Shown piece by piece: positions 1-6,957 of a stretch of DNA of 19,563 nucleotides. Below the pieces are notes generated by a model. That model was not told the DNA's origin and did not search any database. It saw nothing but the letters and a program-made list of their open reading frames with translations. Position numbers and translations under genes: made by a program. Each line of letters begins with the position of its first letter. Position 1 is the stretch's first letter. Origin of the DNA: CAZKXX01 sp964556705 (GTDB taxonomy: Bacteria; Acidobacteriota; Terriglobia; UBA7540); assembly GCA_964556705.1 (NCBI GenBank), contig CAZKXX010000075.1:1-19563 (forward strand), written 5' to 3'.

Positions 1-15
1 AGTCGCTCAGTTCTT

Positions 16-43
16 GACTCCGGACTGAACGACTCCGGACTGA
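16..43 (+). repeat. Two tandem copies of GACTCCGGACTGA
   Basis: Perfect 13-bp copies at 16-28 and 31-43 are separated by AC, giving a 15-bp period. A third copy is at 16958-16970. Too little flank is visible to the left to tell whether this is the edge of a larger repeat. Confidence 0.5.
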
Positions 44-183
44 AAAACTCTTCTCCGTGCCTCTGGGTCTTGACGGGAAGCCAGCCGCGGGGCGTTCGGT
101 GGCAGGGAAACGATTCAGGCGGGAAGGAGTTCTCTATCCGGCTTTGCCTGGTGCCTTGGTGTCTTGGTGGTTAGCTTCCGCTC

Positions 184-609
184 TTACGGACGGTCTTTGG
201 AGTCGGTGTGTTCGGCCTCGGATTTTTCCGGCTCGGGCGTGGGCATATGGCACTGGCCGTCGAAGTAGCCGCCCGGGTGGACGATGAGCGTGGGCGTGAA
301 GATATCGCCGAGCACCACACCGTGCTCGTTGATCTCCAGCCGTTCCGCGGCGTGCACGCTGCCCTTCACCTTGCCCGAGACGGAGACGTTTTTGGCGCGC
401 AGGTCGCCGTCAATTTCCCCCTGCTCGGCGATGATGAGCGCGCCTTCGGAATGGATTTCACCCTTGAAGTGGCTGTTCAGGCGCACCATGCCGGAGCTGA
501 TGCGCATCCGGCCTTCCATCTCGACGCCGGGCTCGATCAACGCCACCATGTCGTCGTCGAGCAGCTCTTCGAGGTGCTTGCGTCGTCCCGATTTGCGATC
601 GAATGCCAT
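184..609 (-). CDS. Bactofilin (polymer-forming cytoskeletal protein)
   Basis: This is a 141-residue protein of the bactofilin (DUF583) family. These proteins self-assemble without nucleotide into filaments of short beta-helical repeats, usually beneath the inner membrane, and scaffold cell-shape or envelope machinery. The core at about residues 24-120 shows the expected repeated pattern of short hydrophobic strands separated by glycines, such as GEIHSEGALIIAEQGEIDGD, SVSGKVKGSVHAAERLEI and GVVLGDIFTPTLIVHPGG. Flanking segments are charged: basic/acidic at the N-terminus and a Pro/Glu/Lys-rich disordered tail. There is no signal peptide or membrane segment, so it should be cytosolic. The ATG at 609 is preceded by a good GGAGGG ribosome site (614-619 on the complement, 4-nt spacing). 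It appears monocistronic here. Length is near the low end for the family and looks complete. Confidence 0.9.
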   Translation of the reverse strand: MAFDRKSGRRKHLEELLDDDMVALIEPGVEMEGRMRISSGMVRLNSHFKGEIHSEGALIIAEQGEIDGDLRAKNVSVSGKVKGSVHAAERLEINEHGVVLGDIFTPTLIVHPGGYFDGQCHMPTPEPEKSEAEHTDSKDRP

Positions 610-982
610 GCCGCCCTCCGAGAAAGTGAGGAAGGTCGCCGCAGCCCCCGCCCCGCCCTCGCGCGGCAGGGCCTGCCCTCCATGGCCGATTCAAGACTCC
701 ACCACAGTTCCCCCGCCGCCGTCAAGAATTTGTGGCGAAAATCCGCACCTTTCGCTCGGCCCGCCCTTCGCTGCGATCCCGCCTCGTGCGCTCAGACTTT
801 CGGCCTGGGCGGCGGTCCATACCAGCGGCTCAAGGCCCAAGGGCTGACACGAGACTTGACTTGGTCAAGGGACGCGAACGCCTGGACCATCAGGCCGCGC
901 GCACCTCGGCTCCGGCACCGGCCTGACTTGGCCCACCCTCGACTTTCGAGGGAGGTCAGCTCAACCCGTGCGGGCGACAAGG
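610..982. other. Intergenic region with hairpins and a repeat fragment
   Basis: No credible gene is seen here. The stretch lies between two minus-strand genes. It holds a perfect hairpin at 936-952 (7-bp arms CCCTCGA/TCGAGGG, 3-nt loop), 31 nt past the stop of the FG-GAP gene on its strand. That hairpin could help end transcription, although no T-tract follows. A second perfect 6-bp hairpin lies at 855-869 (CTTGAC/GTCAAG). A fragment of a dispersed repeat lies at 764-795. A long plus-strand open frame crosses this stretch but is antisense to real genes and was not called. Confidence 0.5.
764..795 (-). repeat. Fragment of the dispersed TGTCATYCTGAG repeat family
   Basis: A run of about 27 bases beginning CCTTCGCTGCGATCCCGCC is identical to the repeat copy at 11620-11670, then the two diverge. 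The TGTCA end is missing or degenerate, so this is a partial copy. It lies between the bactofilin and FG-GAP genes. Confidence 0.5.
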
Positions 983-2668
983 CTAAGGCTCAACGATTCC
1001 TTTGCCTTCCACGATGGTCAGGTACCGGTTGATCGGCAGGTCGGTGAAGCGGTCCACCCGGGTGCTCGGTCGCGGCCAATGGATTTCCAGCCATTCGATT
1101 TTCGCAGACTTCCCCAATCCCAGCACCTCGCGCGGGTCGTGAGAGGACATGAAGCTGCCGCCCGCGCGCTTCAGGCGGCTTCTGACTTTGCCGTCGGAGC
1201 TCCATTTGATTATCGCTCCGATGGCGCCGGGATTCGCCGTGGTTCCGGTCAGGTGCAGGCCGAGCCAGTTGTTCCTGCTCTCGGCGTTGTTGATGAGGAG
1301 CGCGGGGGGACCGCCGTTGACCCCCACCAGGACGTCAGGATAGCCGTTGTTGGTCACATCGCCGACAGCGAGGCCACGCCCGTTGAACCGTTTGCTGAAG
1401 ACCGCTCCGCTCTCCTCGCCCACGTCGATCAGTTTCCCGTTCCCGTCGTTGTGCATCAGCAGGACCGGCATGGCGTAAGTCACGGCCCGGCTGCGCGCCT
1501 CGATCATATCGTCCGGATGACCATTGGCCGTGATCAGGTCCAGGTGTCCGTCGTTGTCGTAGTCGAAAAGTTTCAGTCCCCAGCCGCTGAGCTGCCGTGT
1601 CGCCTTGGCCACGCCCGCGTGCCAGTTGGCGTCGTCGAACGTCAGGTCGCCGTTATTCAAATAGAGAGAAAACAGCTCATGGTCGATATTGGCGACGAAG
1701 AGGTCCTGCCAGCCGTCTTCGTTGAAATCCGCCGAATCGATTCCCATCCCCGACCGCGGCTGGCCGTCCAGGCTGTAGCCGATTCCCGCCGCAAGGCCAA
1801 TCTCCTCAAACCACTTGCCTTCGTGATTGACGAAGAGGAAATCCGCCACCATGTCATTGGCCTGGTAAACGTCCATCCAACCGTCGTTGTTGATGTCCGT
1901 GATGGCGATCCCGAACCCCTTGCCGCGGTGCTTCGTCAGTCCAATTTCCGCGCTGACGTCGGTAAACTTCCCCTTGCCGTCGTTGCGGTAGAGGTGCGAA
2001 GGCGTGGGTCGAAAGATGCGCGGCGCGCAGTAAAAGAACTGTTGCGTCGTCGGACCTTCAATCCTTCCCCCGTAAGATTCGGCTTCCCCGCAGGTTCGGA
2101 GACCGGAGTAGTCCACGAATTGTGACACGATCAGGTCCAGTCTCCCGTCGTTGTTGTAATCAAACCAGACGGCCATCGTGGACCATCCGGGCGGCTTGAT
2201 GCCGCTCGCCTCGGTGACGTCCTCGAAGGTCCCGTCTCCCCGATTACGATAAAGAACACATTTCTCGTAGCCGGTGATAAACAGGTCTTGAAAGCCGTCG
2301 CCGTCGTAGTCGCCCACCGCCGCCCCCATTCCGAACAGGTTGGCGGTGATGCCGGCTTCCTCGGTTACATCCGTAAAGGTCCCGTCACGGTTGTTCCGGA
2401 AGAGCCCATGACGGTGTGGGGTGGCCGGCTTGAAGAAGACGGACTCACCCGTGTTGACCAGAAACAGGTCCATCCAACCGTCCTGGTTGTAATCAAAGAT
2501 CGCGACTCCGGGAGGCTCCGTCTCCGGCAGATAACGCTGCTCCGACATGGCGTTGTCGTGCACCCAGTGGACGCCAGCGTGGTTCAGGTCCGCCTCACGA
2601 AAGGTTACCCGCTCCGCCGCAGAAAGCGTCACGGAGATTCCCAAAGCCACTACCCAAAGCAAGCGCAC
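983..2668 (-). CDS. Secreted FG-GAP/VCBS-repeat protein with ASPIC/UnbV domain (CRTAC1-type)
   Basis: This 561-residue exported protein has an N-terminal signal peptide at about residues 1-18 (hydrophobic core LLWVVALGISVTLSA, cleavage near SAA/E). At least seven FG-GAP/VCBS-type calcium-binding blades follow, recognisable by D-x-[ND]-x-D-G-x-x-D motifs: FDYNQDGWMDL, GDYDGDGFQDL, FDYNNDGRLDL, TDINNDGWMDV, ADFNEDGWQDL, FDYDNDGHLDL, GDVTNNGYPDV. The blades should form a beta-propeller. The last 95 residues or so (NWLGLHLTGT to IHWPRPSTRV) match the ASPIC/UnbV domain found after such propellers. Start is GTG at 2668, preceded by a G-rich stretch on the complement. Proteins of this class are common in Acidobacteria and Planctomycetes; their biochemical role is mostly unknown, and I infer only extracellular or periplasmic binding. 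It is divergent from the TonB-dependent receptor and may share regulation with it. Confidence 0.9.
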   Translation of the reverse strand: MRLLWVVALGISVTLSAAERVTFREADLNHAGVHWVHDNAMSEQRYLPETEPPGVAIFDYNQDGWMDLFLVNTGESVFFKPATPHRHGLFRNNRDGTFTDVTEEAGITANLFGMGAAVGDYDGDGFQDLFITGYEKCVLYRNRGDGTFEDVTEASGIKPPGWSTMAVWFDYNNDGRLDLIVSQFVDYSGLRTCGEAESYGGRIEGPTTQQFFYCAPRIFRPTPSHLYRNDGKGKFTDVSAEIGLTKHRGKGFGIAITDINNDGWMDVYQANDMVADFLFVNHEGKWFEEIGLAAGIGYSLDGQPRSGMGIDSADFNEDGWQDLFVANIDHELFSLYLNNGDLTFDDANWHAGVAKATRQLSGWGLKLFDYDNDGHLDLITANGHPDDMIEARSRAVTYAMPVLLMHNDGNGKLIDVGEESGAVFSKRFNGRGLAVGDVTNNGYPDVLVGVNGGPPALLINNAESRNNWLGLHLTGTTANPGAIGAIIKWSSDGKVRSRLKRAGGSFMSSHDPREVLGLGKSAKIEWLEIHWPRPSTRVDRFTDLPINRYLTIVEGKGIVEP

Positions 2669-3060
2669 GTGTCCAGCCCCCGGGACGCGGTCAGGCCCGG
2701 ACGGGCGTCCTCATATCGAAAGTCCCAGCCTGACTGACAGAATTCGGAAGCACGATTCCTCTCTCTGTCTCCGCGCAACTAACGATTTTAGAAATTGTCT
2801 CAACACCTGTCCAGATATATCGCTTGTGGATACTCGATTCGAGTGAGTCTCCAAGGATAAGAAGCGGACAAATTTTCCGCCAGAGCGAGAAAGGGCGCTT
2901 TTTGTCCGCTGCTGTCTGACAGGCTGCTGATCCTCTACGCGCACCTCTTCAGGATCCCGGCATTCCGCGTCAACGCGCTCCCCGGGGGCAAGCGTCAGGA
3001 GTGGCACCTCAGTTGACAAAATGTCTTTGTACAAAAAGTCTGTACATAACGCTTTTCTTG

Positions 3061-3089
3061 TTGACAAGGTAATGTAATCGTATTAGGTT
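3061..3089 (+). promoter_or_regulatory. Candidate sigma70-type promoter of the TonB-dependent receptor gene
   Basis: A consensus -35 TTGACA at 3061-3066 is followed at 17-nt spacing by a weak -10, TAGGTT, at 3084-3089. The predicted transcript would have a leader of about 130 nt before the ATG at 3225. The upstream TTGACA at 3013-3018 lacks a -10 at normal spacing. The -10 match is poor, so this is a suggestion only. Confidence 0.4.
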
Positions 3090-3214
3090 TTCACCGGCAA
3101 TCGTCGGTCGTATGTGTCGCGTCGAGACTCCTTCCGTGAAACAAGAAAGGCGATGCTGGAAAAACCAGCACTGAGCAGCACCTTGGTTCACGGTGGGTCC
3201 CATTGGGGATTACC

Positions 3215-3220
3215 GGAGGT
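3215..3220 (+). promoter_or_regulatory. Ribosome binding site fixing the receptor start
   Basis: GGAGGT lies 4 nt before the ATG at 3225. It favours this ATG over the in-frame upstream start at 3114. The protein from 3225 then has a plausible signal peptide close to its N-terminus. Confidence 0.7.
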
Positions 3221-3224
3221 GTGC

Positions 3225-6200
3225 ATGGACGGACATTCAGAAATTCCGTCGAAGACCAAGGTAGTGCAGAACCCGTTTCCTCGCCTCGGCAAGGGAGCGA
3301 TCTGGGCTGCCACACTCGCGCTGCTGTGGATCGGTGGCGCGACTTCCTTAAACGCACAAGGACTTTTTTCGACGCTGACGGGCACCGTCGTGGATCAATC
3401 GGCGGCGGTGATTCCGCGGGCCGAGGTCGTCCTGAGAGACGAAAACACGGGAGCGACGCGCCGGACGCAAACCAACGACGCGGGCTTCTTCACCTTCACC
3501 AACCTTCCTCCCACCACCTACACGCTGACCGTCGAGCGCGAGGGGTTCGCGCGCTGGGAGCGGCCCGGGATCACGTTGTTTGCGGGCGACCGCATCAACA
3601 TTACGGACATCGTGCTGCCGGTCGCCGCCGTCACTCAGGAGGTCCGCGTGGAGGCCGCGCCCGAGGCGGTGATTCCCGTGGACAGCGGAGAGAAGAGCTC
3701 GGTGATTACTTCCAAGCAGATCCAAAACCTTTCCGTCGTGGGGCGCAGCGCCGTGGAACTGTTGAAGATCATCCCGGGGACGGTCTTCACGGGCGGGCGT
3801 TACGGCGACACGGGCGGCGAGGTGATCGCTTTTAACGAGGGCATCGGCAACTACAATGTGGCCGGGACGCGCAACGATGCGCTGGACATCATTTCGGACG
3901 GCGCCAACGTCATCGACCCCGGTTGCAACTGCGGTTCTGCGGTGACCCCCAACGTGGACCTCGTGCAGGAAGTGAAAGTTCAGACGGCGAACTTCAGCGC
4001 CGAGAACACCAAAGGTCCGGTGGTCATTAACACGGTGTCGAAGAGCGGGACCAGCGAGTTCCATGGCGAAGCCTACTTCTACACACGGCACCACAAATTC
4101 AACACGCAGGACTGGCGGGCCAACCGCTTCAACACTGACAAGCCGCGGGATACCTACCAGTTTCCGGGCTTCAACATCGGCGGGCCGCTGACGAAAAGGC
4201 GCGACAAGGCGTTCTTCTTCGCGGGCGTCGAATGGATGCGCCAGAACATCGATCTGGGGGTCTGGCCTTCCTGGGTGCCCACGGCGGCGATGCGGCAAGG
4301 CGACTTCACGGATGTGGAAGGGCTGGCTGCTCTGGGTGGTTACGACATCACGCGCATGCCGATGAACGACGAGGAGCAGGCGGCGGACGGCGTGGACTTC
4401 AATCCGGCCCGGCATTGGGGAGCGAGTGATCCGCTCACCTCGGAGATGCTGAGCGGCGGGGTCATCAGCCCCGGCGCCATCGACCCCGGGGGCCTCATTC
4501 TGCTCAATCAGTACCCACTCCCGAACCGGAACCCCGCGGAAAACAACGGGTTCAATTTCGTTTCGAGCATTGTCAATCCGCAGCACCGCAACCAGCAGCT
4601 CGTGCGGATTGATTACAACATTTCGGACAACACGAAGCTCTACACGCGGTTCAACCACGAGGGCGAAACCCAGCCCTACCCGTACACGCTGTGGTGGAAC
4701 AACGCCAACCAGGTGCCCACGGCGAGCCGCGTGATCGGAGAAAACCGTTCCTTTTCGACCTCCACGAGCCTCGTGAACGTCCTGAACCCGACCACCACCA
4801 ACGAGGTGGTCTTTGCCGCCACGCGCCTGGAACTGCCGAACGTTTACGAAAATCCGGAAAAAGTCTCGCGCAGCGCCACGGGCTATCCCTACCAGGGAAT
4901 CTTCAAAAACGACGTGGACGTTCTGCCGAGCGTGACGGACTGGAGCGGCGGCGTCGGCACCATGATTCAGCCGGGAGGGTTCGATCCGGTGCTGTTTGCC
5001 AACAAGTGGCTGATCAGTGCGGGTGACAACTTCACGGCGGTCCGCGGAACGCATATGCTCAAGTTCGGCGCCTTCTTCCAGTTGACCACCAACGATCAGC
5101 CGACAAGCGCCGTGGACCAGGCCTGGCTCGTTCCGACCCAATGGGGCGGCGTCTCCACCGGCAACGCCTACGCCGACCTGTTGATGGGCCGGATCGGCTG
5201 GTACGAAGAGTTCACGCAAAACATTGTGGGCAACATGGCGCAACGGGAGTTCTCCTTCTACGCTCAGGACAACTGGAAGGCGACTCGCCGGCTGACGCTC
5301 GAACTCGGCGCCCGCTTCTATCATTACGGCTGGATGTACGACAAGCACGGGTACATCGCCGGGTTCGATCCTTCAAAATACGATCCCAACGCCCCCATTA
5401 GCGACTACACGGGAGTCGTCGCGGCCTACCTGGGGGATGATATTCCCCGTTCCGGTTTCAAAACACCTTTCCTGCGCATCGGTCCTCGCTTCGGCTGGGC
5501 CTATGATCTGACGGGGAAGGGAAACACGGTCCTGCGCGGCGGCATCGGCCAGTTCTACTACCGCGACCAGGGGAACGTGCAGTTCGGGGCGATCGGGAAC
5601 CCGCCATTGCAGCGAAACATCCAACTCGGCTACGCGGCCGGGACACTGGCGAGCTTCGATCAGGTCGATCCGAGTCAGAACGTTCCTCGGTCCGGGCTGA
5701 ATGTGCTCGATTACACCGACGATCGTGTTCCCACAACTTATTCGTGGAGCCTCACGCTCTCGCAACGGTTGCCATCAGCCACCGTCCTCGAGGCCTCCTA
5801 CGTCGGGAATACGAGCCGCAACCAGGTGACGACGGACCAGTACAACATCAACGTCGTCCCCGAGGGCGCGATGTTCGGCTTCCCGCTCGGAACCGACGAA
5901 GACAATTACCGGCCCTACCTGAGCTACGGCGCCATCCGCTGGAAATCTCACCTGTTGAGCCAGCACTACCACTCCTTGCAGGTGACGGCGAACCGCCAGA
6001 CGGGACGGATCAACTACTCGCTCGCCTACACCTTCGGCAAGGCACTGGGCATCAGCGGGGCCTTCTACGGTCGAAATGCCGACAGCTTTGACCGGCGAGG
6101 GCGCAGCTACGGCGTCCTGGATTACGACCGGACGCATTCGCTGGCCATCGCTTACAACATCCTGCTGCCGGATCCCGCGAGGACTCGGGTCATCCGAGAA

Positions 6201-6761
6201 TTCGTGAATGGCTGGCAGATTTCGGGGATCACCCAGTTCCAGAGCGGGGCGCCCATGGGCAGCTCGGGGACCGGCTTCCAGCTCAGCGGGAGCATGGAGG
6301 ACGGGACCTCGATCAGCGCCATCAACGTGGCGGGGACTCCCGATACCTTCGTGGCCGCGCACATGTTGTGCGACCCGCGCAAGGGCGTGGACAAGTCGGT
6401 GGCCCCGGGCGATGCGGGGAGGCAATATGCCAACCCGGCTTGCTTCGGAGCCCCGTCGCAGGGCCGGAACGGAAACTATCAGTACCCGTACCTGAAGCAG
6501 CCGGCCTTCCAGAACCATGACGTGTCTGTGTTCAAGAATTTCGCCTTGAGCCAGACGAACGAGAATCTCAAGCTGCAATTCCGGTTCTCGATGTACAACT
6601 TCCTCAACCATCCCATCCCGTTCTTCCAGGGCGGGGATGCCGGGCTGCAGCTTTCTTACACGAACGGTGTCCTGAACCAATCCTCGCTGGAGAACTTCGG
6701 GCGACCGAGCTTGAAGCGCGGACGACGGCTCATGCAGTTCGCTTTGAAGTTCATGTTCTGA
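3225..6761 (+). CDS. Oar-like TonB-dependent outer-membrane receptor with carboxypeptidase-regulatory-like domain
   Basis: This 1178-residue outer-membrane receptor is of the type greatly expanded in Acidobacteriota. An N-terminal signal segment (core AIWAATLALLWIGGATSLNA, cleavage near residue 44) is followed by a carboxypeptidase-regulatory-like beta-sandwich at about residues 48-130 (LTGTVVDQSAAVIPRAEVVL; GFFTFTNLPPTTYTLTVERE). A plug-like region comes next (SSVITSKQIQNLSVVGRSAV, then VDLVQEVKVQTANFSAENTK), then a long barrel with typical segments such as FNIGGPLTKRRDKAFFFAGV and FSFYAQDNWKATRRLTLELG. The C-terminus ends LMQFALKFMF, with the terminal aromatic expected of a BamA-recognised strand. 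The likely role is TonB-driven uptake of a glycan or peptide fragment or other large ligand; the substrate cannot be read from sequence. The start at 3225 is chosen from the adjacent GGAGGT. A terminator follows the gene, so the downstream TPR gene is probably transcribed separately. Confidence 0.92.
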   Translation: MDGHSEIPSKTKVVQNPFPRLGKGAIWAATLALLWIGGATSLNAQGLFSTLTGTVVDQSAAVIPRAEVVLRDENTGATRRTQTNDAGFFTFTNLPPTTYTLTVEREGFARWERPGITLFAGDRINITDIVLPVAAVTQEVRVEAAPEAVIPVDSGEKSSVITSKQIQNLSVVGRSAVELLKIIPGTVFTGGRYGDTGGEVIAFNEGIGNYNVAGTRNDALDIISDGANVIDPGCNCGSAVTPNVDLVQEVKVQTANFSAENTKGPVVINTVSKSGTSEFHGEAYFYTRHHKFNTQDWRANRFNTDKPRDTYQFPGFNIGGPLTKRRDKAFFFAGVEWMRQNIDLGVWPSWVPTAAMRQGDFTDVEGLAALGGYDITRMPMNDEEQAADGVDFNPARHWGASDPLTSEMLSGGVISPGAIDPGGLILLNQYPLPNRNPAENNGFNFVSSIVNPQHRNQQLVRIDYNISDNTKLYTRFNHEGETQPYPYTLWWNNANQVPTASRVIGENRSFSTSTSLVNVLNPTTTNEVVFAATRLELPNVYENPEKVSRSATGYPYQGIFKNDVDVLPSVTDWSGGVGTMIQPGGFDPVLFANKWLISAGDNFTAVRGTHMLKFGAFFQLTTNDQPTSAVDQAWLVPTQWGGVSTGNAYADLLMGRIGWYEEFTQNIVGNMAQREFSFYAQDNWKATRRLTLELGARFYHYGWMYDKHGYIAGFDPSKYDPNAPISDYTGVVAAYLGDDIPRSGFKTPFLRIGPRFGWAYDLTGKGNTVLRGGIGQFYYRDQGNVQFGAIGNPPLQRNIQLGYAAGTLASFDQVDPSQNVPRSGLNVLDYTDDRVPTTYSWSLTLSQRLPSATVLEASYVGNTSRNQVTTDQYNINVVPEGAMFGFPLGTDEDNYRPYLSYGAIRWKSHLLSQHYHSLQVTANRQTGRINYSLAYTFGKALGISGAFYGRNADSFDRRGRSYGVLDYDRTHSLAIAYNILLPDPARTRVIREFVNGWQISGITQFQSGAPMGSSGTGFQLSGSMEDGTSISAINVAGTPDTFVAAHMLCDPRKGVDKSVAPGDAGRQYANPACFGAPSQGRNGNYQYPYLKQPAFQNHDVSVFKNFALSQTNENLKLQFRFSMYNFLNHPIPFFQGGDAGLQLSYTNGVLNQSSLENFGRPSLKRGRRLMQFALKFMF

Positions 6762-6788
6762 GGCTTCAGGCAAGGCAGAACAATTTCG

Positions 6789-6820
6789 GGGGTGGCTCTC
6801 CAGGCCACCCCTTCTCTTTT
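6789..6820 (+). terminator. Rho-independent terminator after the receptor gene
   Basis: A perfect 8-bp stem (GGGGTGGC at 6789-6796, GCCACCCC at 6804-6811) with a 7-nt loop is followed by the T-rich run TTCTCTTTT. It lies 27 nt past the receptor stop codon. Confidence 0.85.
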
Positions 6821-6957
6821 CCAGAGTGGCGCGTCAGGACGGGAGGGCTGCGCGGGCGGCAAAAAGTCGCGGAGCGTGCTCCAGGAAGGCGCTCCCCGCT
6901 TGCGACGGTCCTTCCTCCCGCCCTATACTCATTTCGTTGTCCCTCGCCCTTCAGGCC

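Larger units (their letters stand above)
2669..3224. promoter_or_regulatory. Divergent control region between FG-GAP and TonB-receptor genes
   Basis: This 556-bp gap separates divergent genes and contains no credible gene. It holds a perfect palindrome ACTCGA-T-TCGAGT at 2832-2844, a perfect 10-bp inverted repeat (AGCGGACAAA at 2863-2872, TTTGTCCGCT at 2901-2910), and an AT-rich block at 3013-3089. That block has two TTGACA hexamers (3013-3018 and 3061-3066), a GACA-AAA-TGTC palindrome at 3015-3025, and repeated GTCTTTGTAC/GTCTGTAC words. The AT-rich block contrasts with the GC-rich surroundings and probably carries the receptor promoter and operator. Confidence 0.55.

Noticed and set aside
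968..2125. 385-codon plus-strand open frame
   Set aside because: Antisense to the FG-GAP/ASPIC protein, whose D-x-D-G blade motifs fix the real frame.
3348..5348. 666-codon open frame antisense to the receptor gene
   Set aside because: It lies wholly opposite a clear TonB-dependent receptor; the translation is rich in Arg, His, Val and Asp with no domain resemblance, as expected for a shadow frame in GC-rich DNA.
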